This document shows positions 25,227 through 33,817 of a stretch of 64,000 bases of DNA, piece by piece. Under the pieces are notes generated by a model. The model made no database searches. It was not told the origin of the DNA and saw only the letters and a program-made list of their open reading frames with translations. Made by a program: the position numbers and the translations under genes. The stretch is from the NCBI RefSeq assembly GCF_028649395.1, contig NZ_JAQSUW010000009.1:389989-453988 (forward strand). The letters are read 5' to 3'. Position 1 is the first letter of the stretch; each line of letters begins with the position of its first letter. The DNA comes from Pseudomonas sp. Gutcm_11s. Lineage in GTDB: Bacteria > Pseudomonadota > Gammaproteobacteria > Pseudomonadales > Pseudomonadaceae.

Positions 25227-28200
25227 ATGAAACAGCCTCTTCGCGTTACCCCCCCGTCGCTGAGTCAGCTTCGCCGCAATCGCCTGGCCCAGGCCGTCAG
25301 CCTGGTGCTGGCGGGCATGTTCGGTCTGCGCATTCTCGAGGTCGAGGCAGAGGATGCCGTGGTCTCCGCCAGCCCGGAGGATCTCAGTCTGCCATCCCAG
25401 GCCGGACTGAACATCGATCGGCAGTCCTCCTACCTGGATATTGCCCTGCAGGCTGCACGCTCTGCCCCCATGGCTTTCGGCGCGCCAGCCCCGATCACCG
25501 TCACCACCAATGGCGGCGTAGGCATCGCCGCTGCGGGTGATCATGGCGAGGCGCTGGTGAAACTCGCCGCCGCCAATACCACGGGCGTGCTGGCCGGAGC
25601 GGGCGTGGTGATCGGTTTCGATCAGGGCAATATCGTCAGCACTGCCGTCTCCAGCTCCACCGCTGCCGGGCAGAAGGGCCTGGTAGCCAAGGATGGCGGC
25701 AGTATCAGCGCCAACGGCGCCACCATCAGCCTGACGCCGAAGGTGGTCGCGACCGGGGCGACCGTGAAGGCCAGCAACATGATTGGCGTCACGGCCGAGA
25801 GCGGCGGTAGCGTCGTGCTGGACAACACGCGGGTCGAGACTGCCGGCGGCACCGGTACGGGCAACCATGGCGTGCTGGCGAAGGGCGCCGGCAGCCGCGT
25901 CGAGTTGCGCGGCAGCGAGGTGAGCAGCCACTCGACGCTGTCCCATGGCGCCCTGGTGCAGGACTCGGCCAGCCTGGTGGTGAAGAACAGCAGCATTGCC
26001 ACCCATGGCGCGTCCTCCAGCGGCGTGCGTGCCGAGACCGGCGCGCATGTGAGCCTCAGCGATAGCCATATCAGCAGTGATGGCAGCGCCACTTCCACCA
26101 GCTCCACCGCCGTGCTGCATGGCTTGTCAGGTGCCGAGATCGAGGGTGAGCGGCTGGTGGTGGAGGCCACCGGCAACTACCTCAGTGGCATCCGCGCCGA
26201 TGGTGCAGGCAGCAGCGTGAAGCTGACGGCCAGCCAGATCGAGGTGACTGGTTCGGGCTCGGTGGCCGAGCCCAGCGCCGCCGCCCGGGCCAAGGATGGT
26301 GGGCACATCGGGCTGAGTGGAGCCGGCACCAGCCTCAGTGCCAATGGCACCTATGCCCATGGCCTGTCGGTGGAAGGCGCCGGCTCCAGTGCCGATGTGC
26401 TGGATGCGCGCATCCAGGTCCAAGGCCCGCGTTCGATTGGTATCAATGTGGTAAACGGCGCTACTGCCAGGATCGGCGGCAGCGAAGTGCTGCATTCCAA
26501 TTCCGGCACCGGCGCGCCTGCCGTGCTGGTGGATGGCGCCGGCTCCGGCTTGGAGGTGGGCGCCAGTTCGATCACCTCGCTGACCGACAACGGCATCGGC
26601 CTGCGTGCCAGTAACGGTGCGGATGTGCGGATCGGCGCCAGCGCCATCACTACCTCTGGCAAAGACGCTGCTGGTCTGCATGCCGCTGGCGCCGACATCC
26701 TGGCCAACAATGTCACCATCGAGACCCATGGCGACAACAACGCCATGGGCGCGGTAGCCGACGGCAACGGCCACATCGTGCTCAACGGCGGCTCGGTCAC
26801 CACCCATGGCGACTCGGTGCGCCAGGGCTCCTTCCCCCACGGCCTGGCGGCGCGCAACCCTGGCGGCACAATCGTCGCCAACGGCACCAGCGTGCACACC
26901 ACCGGCAACACCGCCTACGGTGCGGTGACCGACGACGGCGGCAGCATGACTCTCAACGACCTGTCGGTGGTCACCGAGGGCGACAACTCCATCGGCCTGT
27001 ATAGCGTGGTCGAGCAGGCCGGTCCGCAGTTCGCGGCCAGCATGAAGGGCAACAACATCAGCGTTGAGACCTTCGGCAATCGCGCTGCCGGTGCCATGGT
27101 GCAACAGAGCTTCCTCGATGCGCCCGCCACGCTGAGCCTGGATGGCGCGACCATCGCCACCCACGGCGATGCTTCGGTCGGCCTGCACGCCGGCACCGGT
27201 GGCAGCCTGGTGGGGCACAACACCAGCGTGGTCACCGAGGGCGATGGCTCCCATGGTGCGGTGGTGAAGAGTGCGCCAAGCTCGCTGAGCTTGCAGCAGG
27301 CCAGCATCCTCACCAGCGGCGAGGCTGCCCACGGCTTGCTGGCCCGCGATGGCGGCCGGCTCGACGTACTGGATGCCAGCATCCGCGCCAGCGGCCAGGA
27401 CTCCTCGGCGCTGCATGCACAGGGCAGGGCAGACGCACTGACCGAGATCAGCCTGGGCAACAGCGTATTGAGCAACGCCAGCGGCGCCACTTTGGGTGTC
27501 GACGGCGTGGCGGATCTGAAGCTGGACCAGATTATCGCCGGTGGTAGCGGGCAGTGGCTGCAGGTCGGTGCGTTGGACGAGGCAGGCGTGGTGACTCCCG
27601 GCCTGGCCAATATCGACCTCGGCAAGTCATTGGTCAGCGGTTCGGCGCTGACCGAGGTGGGCAGTGCCTCGCACCTGAATATGCGCGACACCAGCCTCTG
27701 GCAGCTGACCGGTGACTCCAACCTGACCAGCCTGCGCAACGATGCCAGCCTGATCGACTTCAGCGCCCCGCTGGCTGGTGCCTTCAAGCGCCTGACAGTG
27801 CATGACTACCACGGGGCCAACGGCACCATCGCGCTCAATACCCACCTGTATGACGACGCCTCGCCGTCGGACCGCCTGGTAATCGATGGCGGCAAGGCCG
27901 ACGGCAGCAGCAACCTGGCGATCAAGAACGCCGGTGGCGCCGGGGCACTGACCACCGGCAACGGCATCATGGTGGTCGATGCAGTCAATGGCGGAAGCAC
28001 CGAGCAGGGTGCCTTCCGCCTGCTCGATCAGGTCAAGGCCGGGCCCTACGAGTACCTGCTCTATCGCGGCAGTCGCGACAACAGCAACGAGGAGGCCTGG
28101 TACCTGCGCTCGACGGTCGAGTCGGATGACCCAGATGATCCGGATGATCCGGATGATCCCAATCAGCCGATCGGTCCGAAGGATCCCGTTGATCCCGACA

Positions 28201-29222
28201 AACCCGTACCGCCACGCAAGCCGGCCAAACCCAACTACCGTGCCGAAACCTCGCTCTACAGCGCCGTGCCGGAGATGGCTCTGCGTTACAGTCACGCGCT
28301 GCTGGATACCCTGCATGAGCGTGTCGGCGAGGAGCGCCGCCTGTCCACCGATCCGCTACCAGCCGAGGAGGTGGACGAATACGGGCCATCCCTGGGTTGG
28401 GGCCGGGTGATCTACCAGACCGGTGAGGCGGCAGGACGTGGCGATAGCGCGGCCAGCTTCGACTACGACGTCAACGCGTTCCAGGTCGGCCTCGATCTGT
28501 ACCGTAACGAGGATGTCGACGGCAGCCTCGATATCGCCGGCCTGTCCTTCTCTGCCGGCAAGATGTACGGCAGCGTCGACCATGTTGATGGCCGCGATGC
28601 CGGCCATGATCGGTTGCGCGCCCATAGCCTGGGCGGCTACTGGACCCACTTCGGTCCCGAGGGCTGGTACCTCGACGGCGTGTTGCAGTTCAGCACCTTC
28701 GATATCGAATCCAACTCCGTCGATGACCAGCACCTGGAGACAGACGGTCGGGGCATCAGCGCCTCGCTGGAGGCCGGTTATCCCATAGAGGTGGACGACG
28801 ACCTGTTCGTCGAGCCACAGGCGCAGGTGGTGGTCAGCCGCATCGAGCTGGACGATGCCCATGACGAGGCTGCCGACGTGCGCTTCGAGGATGTCGATTC
28901 GCTAGTCGCCAGGCTGGGCCTGCGCATCGCCCAGGACTGGTTCGACGAGGACGACGATGGCGATATCCATCGCACTACCGCCTGGATTCGTCCGAGCATC
29001 TGGCACGAGTTCAAGGGGCAACCGCAGACCGAGTTTTCCTCGGCCTCCGGATACGTGCCCTTCGGCTCCGACATGCGTGGCACGACTGGCGAGATCAACC
29101 TGGGGATCGATCACCAGGTCGATGACGACACCACCATCACCTTCTCCGCCGGCTATCAGGAAGGGTTCGACGACGACAGCAGCGGCTTCGAAGGCATCAT
29201 CGGCGTGAAGGTCGATTTCTGA
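25227..29222 (+). CDS. Large autotransporter (type Va) with beta-helical passenger
   Basis: A 1331-residue secreted protein. ATG 25227 follows a TGGAG site and gives an extended basic signal region (RRNRLAQAVSLVLAGMFGLR); an upstream in-frame extension to 25089 is not supported. Residues about 60-950 are Gly/Ala/Ser-rich with recurring short beta-strand units (phrases such as THGDA, TEGDNS, VEGAGS), typical of pectate-lyase-like passengers. A Pro/Asp linker (about 970-1000) leads to a C-terminal beta-barrel of about 270 residues, starting near YSAVPEMALRYSHALLDTLH and ending in Phe. No protease or lipase motif was seen, so an adhesin or aggregation role is inferred. Confidence 0.88.
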   Translation: MKQPLRVTPPSLSQLRRNRLAQAVSLVLAGMFGLRILEVEAEDAVVSASPEDLSLPSQAGLNIDRQSSYLDIALQAARSAPMAFGAPAPITVTTNGGVGIAAAGDHGEALVKLAAANTTGVLAGAGVVIGFDQGNIVSTAVSSSTAAGQKGLVAKDGGSISANGATISLTPKVVATGATVKASNMIGVTAESGGSVVLDNTRVETAGGTGTGNHGVLAKGAGSRVELRGSEVSSHSTLSHGALVQDSASLVVKNSSIATHGASSSGVRAETGAHVSLSDSHISSDGSATSTSSTAVLHGLSGAEIEGERLVVEATGNYLSGIRADGAGSSVKLTASQIEVTGSGSVAEPSAAARAKDGGHIGLSGAGTSLSANGTYAHGLSVEGAGSSADVLDARIQVQGPRSIGINVVNGATARIGGSEVLHSNSGTGAPAVLVDGAGSGLEVGASSITSLTDNGIGLRASNGADVRIGASAITTSGKDAAGLHAAGADILANNVTIETHGDNNAMGAVADGNGHIVLNGGSVTTHGDSVRQGSFPHGLAARNPGGTIVANGTSVHTTGNTAYGAVTDDGGSMTLNDLSVVTEGDNSIGLYSVVEQAGPQFAASMKGNNISVETFGNRAAGAMVQQSFLDAPATLSLDGATIATHGDASVGLHAGTGGSLVGHNTSVVTEGDGSHGAVVKSAPSSLSLQQASILTSGEAAHGLLARDGGRLDVLDASIRASGQDSSALHAQGRADALTEISLGNSVLSNASGATLGVDGVADLKLDQIIAGGSGQWLQVGALDEAGVVTPGLANIDLGKSLVSGSALTEVGSASHLNMRDTSLWQLTGDSNLTSLRNDASLIDFSAPLAGAFKRLTVHDYHGANGTIALNTHLYDDASPSDRLVIDGGKADGSSNLAIKNAGGAGALTTGNGIMVVDAVNGGSTEQGAFRLLDQVKAGPYEYLLYRGSRDNSNEEAWYLRSTVESDDPDDPDDPDDPNQPIGPKDPVDPDKPVPPRKPAKPNYRAETSLYSAVPEMALRYSHALLDTLHERVGEERRLSTDPLPAEEVDEYGPSLGWGRVIYQTGEAAGRGDSAASFDYDVNAFQVGLDLYRNEDVDGSLDIAGLSFSAGKMYGSVDHVDGRDAGHDRLRAHSLGGYWTHFGPEGWYLDGVLQFSTFDIESNSVDDQHLETDGRGISASLEAGYPIEVDDDLFVEPQAQVVVSRIELDDAHDEAADVRFEDVDSLVARLGLRIAQDWFDEDDDGDIHRTTAWIRPSIWHEFKGQPQTEFSSASGYVPFGSDMRGTTGEINLGIDHQVDDDTTITFSAGYQEGFDDDSSGFEGIIGVKVDF
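28125..28160 (+). repeat. Four tandem 9-bp units in the autotransporter linker
   Basis: Units of GATGACCCA, GATGATCCG (twice) and GATGATCCC encode repeated Asp-Asp-Pro. Because the unit is three codons, gain or loss of copies would keep the frame and only lengthen the spacer between passenger and barrel. Confidence 0.8.
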
Positions 29223-29229
29223 GTCAGCG

Positions 29230-29254
29230 CCGCGGCCGGCTCTGCCGGCTGCGG
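29230..29254. repeat. Hairpin between autotransporter and DUF1398 gene
   Basis: CCGCGGCCGGC, loop TCT, GCCGGCTGCGG: an eleven-pair stem including one G-U pair, with no T tract. It begins 7 bases after the autotransporter stop and ends just before the GGAGGAGG ribosome site of the next gene. It may partly end transcription or insulate that site. Confidence 0.55.
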
Positions 29255-29267
29255 CGGAGGAGGCATC

Positions 29268-29726
29268 ATGAACAGCAGCACCAAGCGGGTGATCGAGCAC
29301 TGCAGCAACTCTCTCAATCAAGGCCACGCCAGCCTGGTACAGGTCATCGACCGGCTTGGCATAGCCGGCGTCGAATCCTGCCACGCCGACTACCGGATTC
29401 CCGCATTGGTCTTCTACTCGGCGGAAGGAGACGCCTACAGCCTGCCGCTACCGCTTCCCGAGGAGCCTGTCGCCGCCACCTTCGACCGGCCCGCCCTGCA
29501 GATCGCCCTGGACGCCACTCATAGTTTCACCGAGTTCAAACGGTGCACCCTGGAGGCGGGTTGCATCGGTTTCTTCCTCTGGCTCGATGGGCGCCACGCT
29601 ACCTTCCTCGGCCGGCATGGGGAGATCCACGACATGCCGCTCGAGGGTCACGACGTCGAGAGTGTCCGCGGCCAGGTGATCCCTTTCCGCCAGCCAGCCT
29701 GGCGCTCATTCCTGCATGACGCCTGA
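29268..29726 (+). CDS. DUF1398 family protein
   Basis: A 152-residue soluble protein resembling DUF1398 proteins in layout. An N-terminal helical part (LNQGHASLVQVIDRLGIAGV) precedes ESCHADYRIPALVFYSAEGD, a PLPLPEEPVAATFDRPALQI stretch and FKRCTLEAGCIGFFLWLDGR. No catalytic motif or signal is evident and the family has no agreed function. GGAGGAGG precedes ATG 29268. The last 21 bases overlap the convergent kinase-fusion gene. Confidence 0.72.
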   Translation: MNSSTKRVIEHCSNSLNQGHASLVQVIDRLGIAGVESCHADYRIPALVFYSAEGDAYSLPLPLPEEPVAATFDRPALQIALDATHSFTEFKRCTLEAGCIGFFLWLDGRHATFLGRHGEIHDMPLEGHDVESVRGQVIPFRQPAWRSFLHDA

Positions 29727-31499
29727 GGCCGGCGCGCGGGCCTCGGTGAGCATCAGTTCGATGCGAATACGAGTGCCCTGGCCGGGCTGGCTGTGCAGCT
29801 GGATTCGGCCATTCATCTGCTCCACCAGGCGCTTGCACAGCGCCAGCCCCAGACCACTACCGCCCCGGTGCAGATGCTGCGGATCGAGCGCCGCGGCGAA
29901 GGGTTCGAACAACCCGGCCTGTTCCCCTGTGTCGATGCCGGCGCCCTGGTCCTCGACTTCCAGGGCGACCTCCACCAGCCCGCGGCCGCGGCCGTGGGCA
30001 TCCAGGCGCAGCACTATCTCGCCGTGCTCGCCAAACTTGAGAGCATTGTCCAGCAACTGGCCGAGCATCTTTCGCAGGCGCCGGGCATCGACCCAGACCA
30101 GCGGATGGCGCGCCGCGTCCAGGTCCAGGCTCAAGCGCAGGCCGGCGGCCTCGACGCGCTCGCGATAGTCGTCCGCCAGCTCCGTGAGCAGCCTGCGCAG
30201 ATCCAGTGGCTCCGGCTCCAGCGGATAACGATCGGCCTCCAGCTGGTTGAACTGCTGCAGGTCGGCAATCACGGTCAGCAACTGGCGGGCCGTGGCACGT
30301 GCCACCTCCAGAGGTTCTTGTCGCGCTTCACCGCGTGTCTCGATCAAGGCCAGATCGAGCATGGCCAGCAGACTCTGCAGTGGCCCGCCCAGCTCGCTGG
30401 CCAGGGCGCCGAGGAAGCCGCTCTTCGCACGGCTGGCGGCCTCGGCCCGTTCGTTGGCATTGCGCAGGTCGAGCAGCGCGCTGTCGCGGTCGGTGAGTTC
30501 GACGTTGCCGCAGATCATGCCGAGCAGCCGGCCCTCGGCGTCGTGATATGGACGTGCCCAATGGCGGAAGGTGCGCTGCTGGCCGTGCAGGTTGAGCACC
30601 ACGTCGCGGGTCCTTGGTTCGCCCTGGCTCAGCGTCTCCATGAAGCGCTCGTGGATCAGTCTGGCGTTCTCCGTGGGCAGCTCGTCGGTCTCGTAGATGC
30701 GCTTGCCGCGGATGTCCTCCAGGCGCACGCGGAACTGCTCCAGATGCTGGCGATTGCAGGTGACCAGGCGACCCTCGGTATCGCGTACCACGGCGGTGTA
30801 GGGGAGGGTGTCGAGGATGCGATGCAGTAGCTCCAGCTCCTTGATCTGTTCCTGGCTCGGCGGCTCAGCGTTGGCTTCAGGCTCCACCGTATCGACCAGC
30901 AGTCCCTGATGGCGGGCGATGTCGATCAGCTCCAGCAGCGAGCCAGCCTGCAGTTTCTGCTTGAGGCGGATCTTGTAGGTGCTGACAGTCTTGTCGCTCA
31001 GCGCCAGTTGCTCGCCGATGGCGATGTTGCTCAGGCCCCGGGCCAGCAGTTGCAGCACGCTCAGCTCGCGGGCCGACAACTGCCTGATGCCTTCGCCCGG
31101 ATTGACGCTGCCGAGTGCATGGCTGGGGAAATGGCTATGCCCATGCAGCACGGCGCGAACCGCCAGCTTCAGCTCGGCGACATCCTCGTGCTTGCTGACG
31201 AAGCCAACGGCCCCGGCTTCCAGGCAGCGAATGGCGAAGTACTCGGAGTCTTGCCCGGTCAGCACCAGGATCTTCGGCGCCCCGGGCTGGGCGGCAAGCC
31301 GCTGGATCACCTCCAGGCCGCCCAGTCGTGGGATGGCCAGTTCGATGATCATCAGTTCTGCCTTCGCTGTCCGTGCCAGCTGCAGCGCCTCCAGGCCGTT
31401 GCCAGCCTCGCCGAGCACCCGGTGCCCCTCGGCCTCCATCAACAGGCGCAGGGCGTGGCGCGCCACCGGCTGTTCGTCGATGATCAGGATTCCGCTCAT
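29706..31499 (-). CDS. Response regulator-LuxR-PAS-histidine kinase fusion with altered phospho-acceptor sites
   Basis: A 597-residue soluble protein with receiver (1-120), LuxR/NarL helix-turn-helix (138-200), PAS-like sensor (215-340), dimerisation helices (350-425) and an ATPase domain (430-585). The receiver keeps Thr81 and Lys103, but the acceptor Asp is Glu53 (IIELAIP, codon GAA). The kinase H-box reads FLGALASELGGPL, with Ser368 (codon AGC) where His is expected. ATP-binding boxes are intact: DNALKF, DQGAGID, LFEPF, GGSGLGLAL. It could be a DNA-binding regulator controlled by ligand or ATP rather than phosphotransfer; this is inferred. No transmembrane segment was seen. Confidence 0.85.
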   Translation of the reverse strand: MSGILIIDEQPVARHALRLLMEAEGHRVLGEAGNGLEALQLARTAKAELMIIELAIPRLGGLEVIQRLAAQPGAPKILVLTGQDSEYFAIRCLEAGAVGFVSKHEDVAELKLAVRAVLHGHSHFPSHALGSVNPGEGIRQLSARELSVLQLLARGLSNIAIGEQLALSDKTVSTYKIRLKQKLQAGSLLELIDIARHQGLLVDTVEPEANAEPPSQEQIKELELLHRILDTLPYTAVVRDTEGRLVTCNRQHLEQFRVRLEDIRGKRIYETDELPTENARLIHERFMETLSQGEPRTRDVVLNLHGQQRTFRHWARPYHDAEGRLLGMICGNVELTDRDSALLDLRNANERAEAASRAKSGFLGALASELGGPLQSLLAMLDLALIETRGEARQEPLEVARATARQLLTVIADLQQFNQLEADRYPLEPEPLDLRRLLTELADDYRERVEAAGLRLSLDLDAARHPLVWVDARRLRKMLGQLLDNALKFGEHGEIVLRLDAHGRGRGLVEVALEVEDQGAGIDTGEQAGLFEPFAAALDPQHLHRGGSGLGLALCKRLVEQMNGRIQLHSQPGQGTRIRIELMLTEARAPASGVMQE

Positions 31500-31631
31500 T
31501 CCCTGCTCCTCCTTGAAACTGCCATAAGCCTAGAGGGTCTGGCCCGGCGCGGAGGTGCGGCGGCGGACGAGTGGTCACGGTCGGCCTCTCTCGGCGAGAA
31601 TGTGATCTCCCTTCCAGGCTGCGAGCCCGTC

Positions 31632-32384
31632 ATGTCCCCTGCGATTGCCGAAGCGCTGCGCGACTGCCGTCACCTGCTGGTGTTCACCGGTGCGGGAGTG
31701 TCCGCCGAGAGTGGTATTCCTACCTTCCGCGATGCCTTGACCGGTCTGTGGGCGCGCTTCGATCCGGCGCGCTTGGCCACGCCGGAGGCCTTCGAGGCCG
31801 ACCCCGAGTTGGTCTGGGGGTGGTACGAATGGCGCCGCCAGCGGGTGCTGCGCGCCGTGCCCAATCCGGCACATCGGGCCATCGCCGAGCTGGCCAGGCG
31901 AGTGCCGCGCCTGACCCTGGTGACGCAGAACGTCGACGACCTGCACGAGCGTGCCGGCAGCGCCGAGGTGATTCACTTGCATGGCAGCCTGCATGCACCG
32001 CGCTGCGTCGTTTGCGCTGCGCCCTATGCCGGGCTGAGCGATGAGCTGGATGAGCCGGAGGAGGGCCGCCGCCTGGCGCCGCCGCGCTGTACGTCCTGTG
32101 ATGGGCTGGTGCGGCCGGGCGTGGTGTGGTTTGGCGAGTCGCTGCCGCAGGCTGCCCTGCAGCAGGCCTTCGATGCAGCGGCTCAGTGCGACCTGCTGTT
32201 GTCGATCGGCACGTCCGGGCAGGTCTACCCGGCCGCGCAGGTACCGCAGATCGCCGCGCAGGCCGGCGCTACCGTCGTGCATATCAACCCGCAGCCGGTG
32301 GCCTGCAGCGGCGCCTGTGAGCATGCGTTGCAGGGCGCAGCCGGCGTGCTGCTGTCGCAGTTGCTGGCGGCGGCCTTCGCTTGA
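31632..32384 (+). CDS. cobB: NAD-dependent protein deacylase, sirtuin family (CobB)
   Basis: A 250-residue class III sirtuin that removes acyl groups from lysines using NAD. Visible motifs are GAGVSAESGIPTFRD (NAD site), TQNVDDLHERAGS, the catalytic His in HLHGSLH, the zinc Cys pairs in RCVVCA and RCTSCDG, and RPGVVWFGESLP. The Ala/Tyr/Arg pattern that marks desuccinylases was not resolved. ATG 31632 gives the normal sirtuin length; a much longer frame running back through the kinase-fusion gene is rejected. Confidence 0.93.
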   Translation: MSPAIAEALRDCRHLLVFTGAGVSAESGIPTFRDALTGLWARFDPARLATPEAFEADPELVWGWYEWRRQRVLRAVPNPAHRAIAELARRVPRLTLVTQNVDDLHERAGSAEVIHLHGSLHAPRCVVCAAPYAGLSDELDEPEEGRRLAPPRCTSCDGLVRPGVVWFGESLPQAALQQAFDAAAQCDLLLSIGTSGQVYPAAQVPQIAAQAGATVVHINPQPVACSGACEHALQGAAGVLLSQLLAAAFA

Positions 32385-32385
32385 C

Positions 32386-32841
32386 TCAGGCCTCGCTGCG
32401 CAAGGGCTTGGTCGGATAGCTGGCCAGGACGATGGAGGTGGTGACCGGGCCGAAGGCGGCCAGGTGGTCGATGATCGCCTCCAGTCGCTCCATCTGCGCC
32501 ACCACCACGCGCACCACGAAGCAGTCTTCGCCGGTCACGCGCATGGCCTCGATCACTTCCGGTAGCTCGTCGAAGGCCTGCAGGCAGGCGGCGATCTGCG
32601 CGTGGCTGGTGCGCAGGCGGATCAGTGCGCGGATGTTGCGCCCGAGCAGGCGTGCGTTGATCCGCGCCGAATAGCCCTCGATCACCCCCTGTTCCTCCAG
32701 GCGGCGGATACGCGCGGTGACCGCCGGCTGCGACAGGCCGATGCGCTTGCCCAGCTCGGTATTGCTGATGCGCGCTTCGGCTTGCAGGGTTTCGAGGATG
32801 CGCCAGTCGAGGCGGTCCAGTTCTGCTGGCTTTTGATTCAT
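32386..32841 (-). CDS. Lrp/AsnC family transcription regulator
   Basis: A 151-residue regulator with an N-terminal helix-turn-helix (LDRLDWRILETLQAEARISN, TELGKRIGLSQPAVTARIRR) and the C-terminal ligand-binding RAM domain (IRALIRLRTSHAQIAACLQA, MRVTGEDCFVVRVVVAQMER). ATG 32841 is the family start; longer in-frame sequence upstream is rejected. These proteins respond to amino acids. It converges on cobB with one base between stops and is divergent from the hydrolase gene, a possible target. Confidence 0.9.
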   Translation of the reverse strand: MNQKPAELDRLDWRILETLQAEARISNTELGKRIGLSQPAVTARIRRLEEQGVIEGYSARINARLLGRNIRALIRLRTSHAQIAACLQAFDELPEVIEAMRVTGEDCFVVRVVVAQMERLEAIIDHLAAFGPVTTSIVLASYPTKPLRSEA

Positions 32842-32965
32842 TTGCAGGGTGGCCAAATTTGCTGGGATTGAACGGCAATCTAGCAGGATTTCATCGGTTC
32901 CCGACTGGGGGCTTGCCGGGCCTTGGCTTAGCCTGTGCCTTCCATTTCTTCGCAGAGGTGCAGCC

Positions 32966-33502
32966 ATGCAGCGTCCCGTTCTGATCGTTCCCGGCATCGG
33001 CAATTCCGGCCCGCAGCACTGGCAGAGCCTGTGGCAACAGGTCGAGCCTGGCTGGCGGCGGTTGCGCGTGCCGGACTGGGAGCAGGTGCAGGCCGGTGAT
33101 TGGCTGGTGGCGCTGGAGCGCGAGGTCGCCGAACTGGGCGAAGGTGTGGTGCTGGTGGCGCACAGCCTGGGCTGCCTGGCCGTAGCGCAGTGGGCGGAGC
33201 AGTCGGAGCTGGCTGATGGTATCGCCGGGGCGCTGCTGGTGGCGCCGCCCGATCCGCAGGGGGCGGCCTTTCCTGCGCAGCAGGCGCAGGGTTTCCAGCC
33301 GGCGCGTGCGCCCTTGCCATTCTCGGCGCTGGTGCTGGCCAGTAGCGACGATCCCTATGCCGCCATAGAAAAGGCCCGCGACATGGCGCGGGCCTGGGCT
33401 GCCGAGCTGCTGGAGCTCGGCCCGCTGGGGCACCTGAATGCCGCCAGCGGTCTGGGCGAGTGGCCGCAGGGCAGGGCCCTGCTCAGCCGTTTCGGAGTCT
33501 GA
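32966..33502 (+). CDS. RBBP9/YdeN-type alpha/beta hydrolase
   Basis: A 178-residue small serine hydrolase. The family opening (LIVPGIGNSGPQHWQSLWQQ), the nucleophile elbow VVLVAHSLGCLAV with Ser, the acid in SSDDPY and the His in LGHLNAASGLGEWPQG form a full triad. Substrate unknown. AGAGGTG precedes ATG 32966. Its TGA and the stop of the convergent lipoprotein meet as TGATCA. Confidence 0.88.
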   Translation: MQRPVLIVPGIGNSGPQHWQSLWQQVEPGWRRLRVPDWEQVQAGDWLVALEREVAELGEGVVLVAHSLGCLAVAQWAEQSELADGIAGALLVAPPDPQGAAFPAQQAQGFQPARAPLPFSALVLASSDDPYAAIEKARDMARAWAAELLELGPLGHLNAASGLGEWPQGRALLSRFGV

Positions 33503-33802
33503 TCAGGTCTCGATCATGTCCTTCTGCTTCTCGGCTTCCTGCTGCGGCTGTTCTTGCTCGGACTTCGGCTGCGCCTGGTCCAGCCATTCGCGGGTGCCTT
33601 CCTGGGCCTGGTCGACCTTGTCGTTGAGCTGCTCGACCTGTTCATCGAGCCCCTTGAGGGTGTCGCCCAGGCTCTCTTTAACCTGATCGACGGCGGCCTG
33701 TTCGACCTTCTCGGCGAAGTTGGAGGCAGCCTGTTCGGCGCTGTCGCAGCCGGCCAGGGCGAGCAGGCCGAGGCCCAGTAGCAGCGGTTGGTAACGGTTC
33801 AT
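33503..33802 (-). CDS. Small acidic coiled-coil lipoprotein
   Basis: A 99-residue protein with a clear lipoprotein signal (LLLGLGLLALAGC, lipidated Cys in LAGC) and an acidic, helical mature part (DTLKGLDEQVEQLNDKVDQA) ending in a Glu/Gln-rich tail. No family recognised. It lies 15 bases downstream of terC on the same strand and may share its message. A periplasmic structural or envelope-stress role is only a guess. Confidence 0.8.
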   Translation of the reverse strand: MNRYQPLLLGLGLLALAGCDSAEQAASNFAEKVEQAAVDQVKESLGDTLKGLDEQVEQLNDKVDQAQEGTREWLDQAQPKSEQEQPQQEAEKQKDMIET

Positions 33803-33817
33803 GTGCGGGGCCTCCGA

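Noticed and set aside
30909..31631. Upstream extension of the sirtuin frame
   Set aside because: The extension runs antisense through the kinase-fusion gene; the sirtuin fold begins at ATG 31632.
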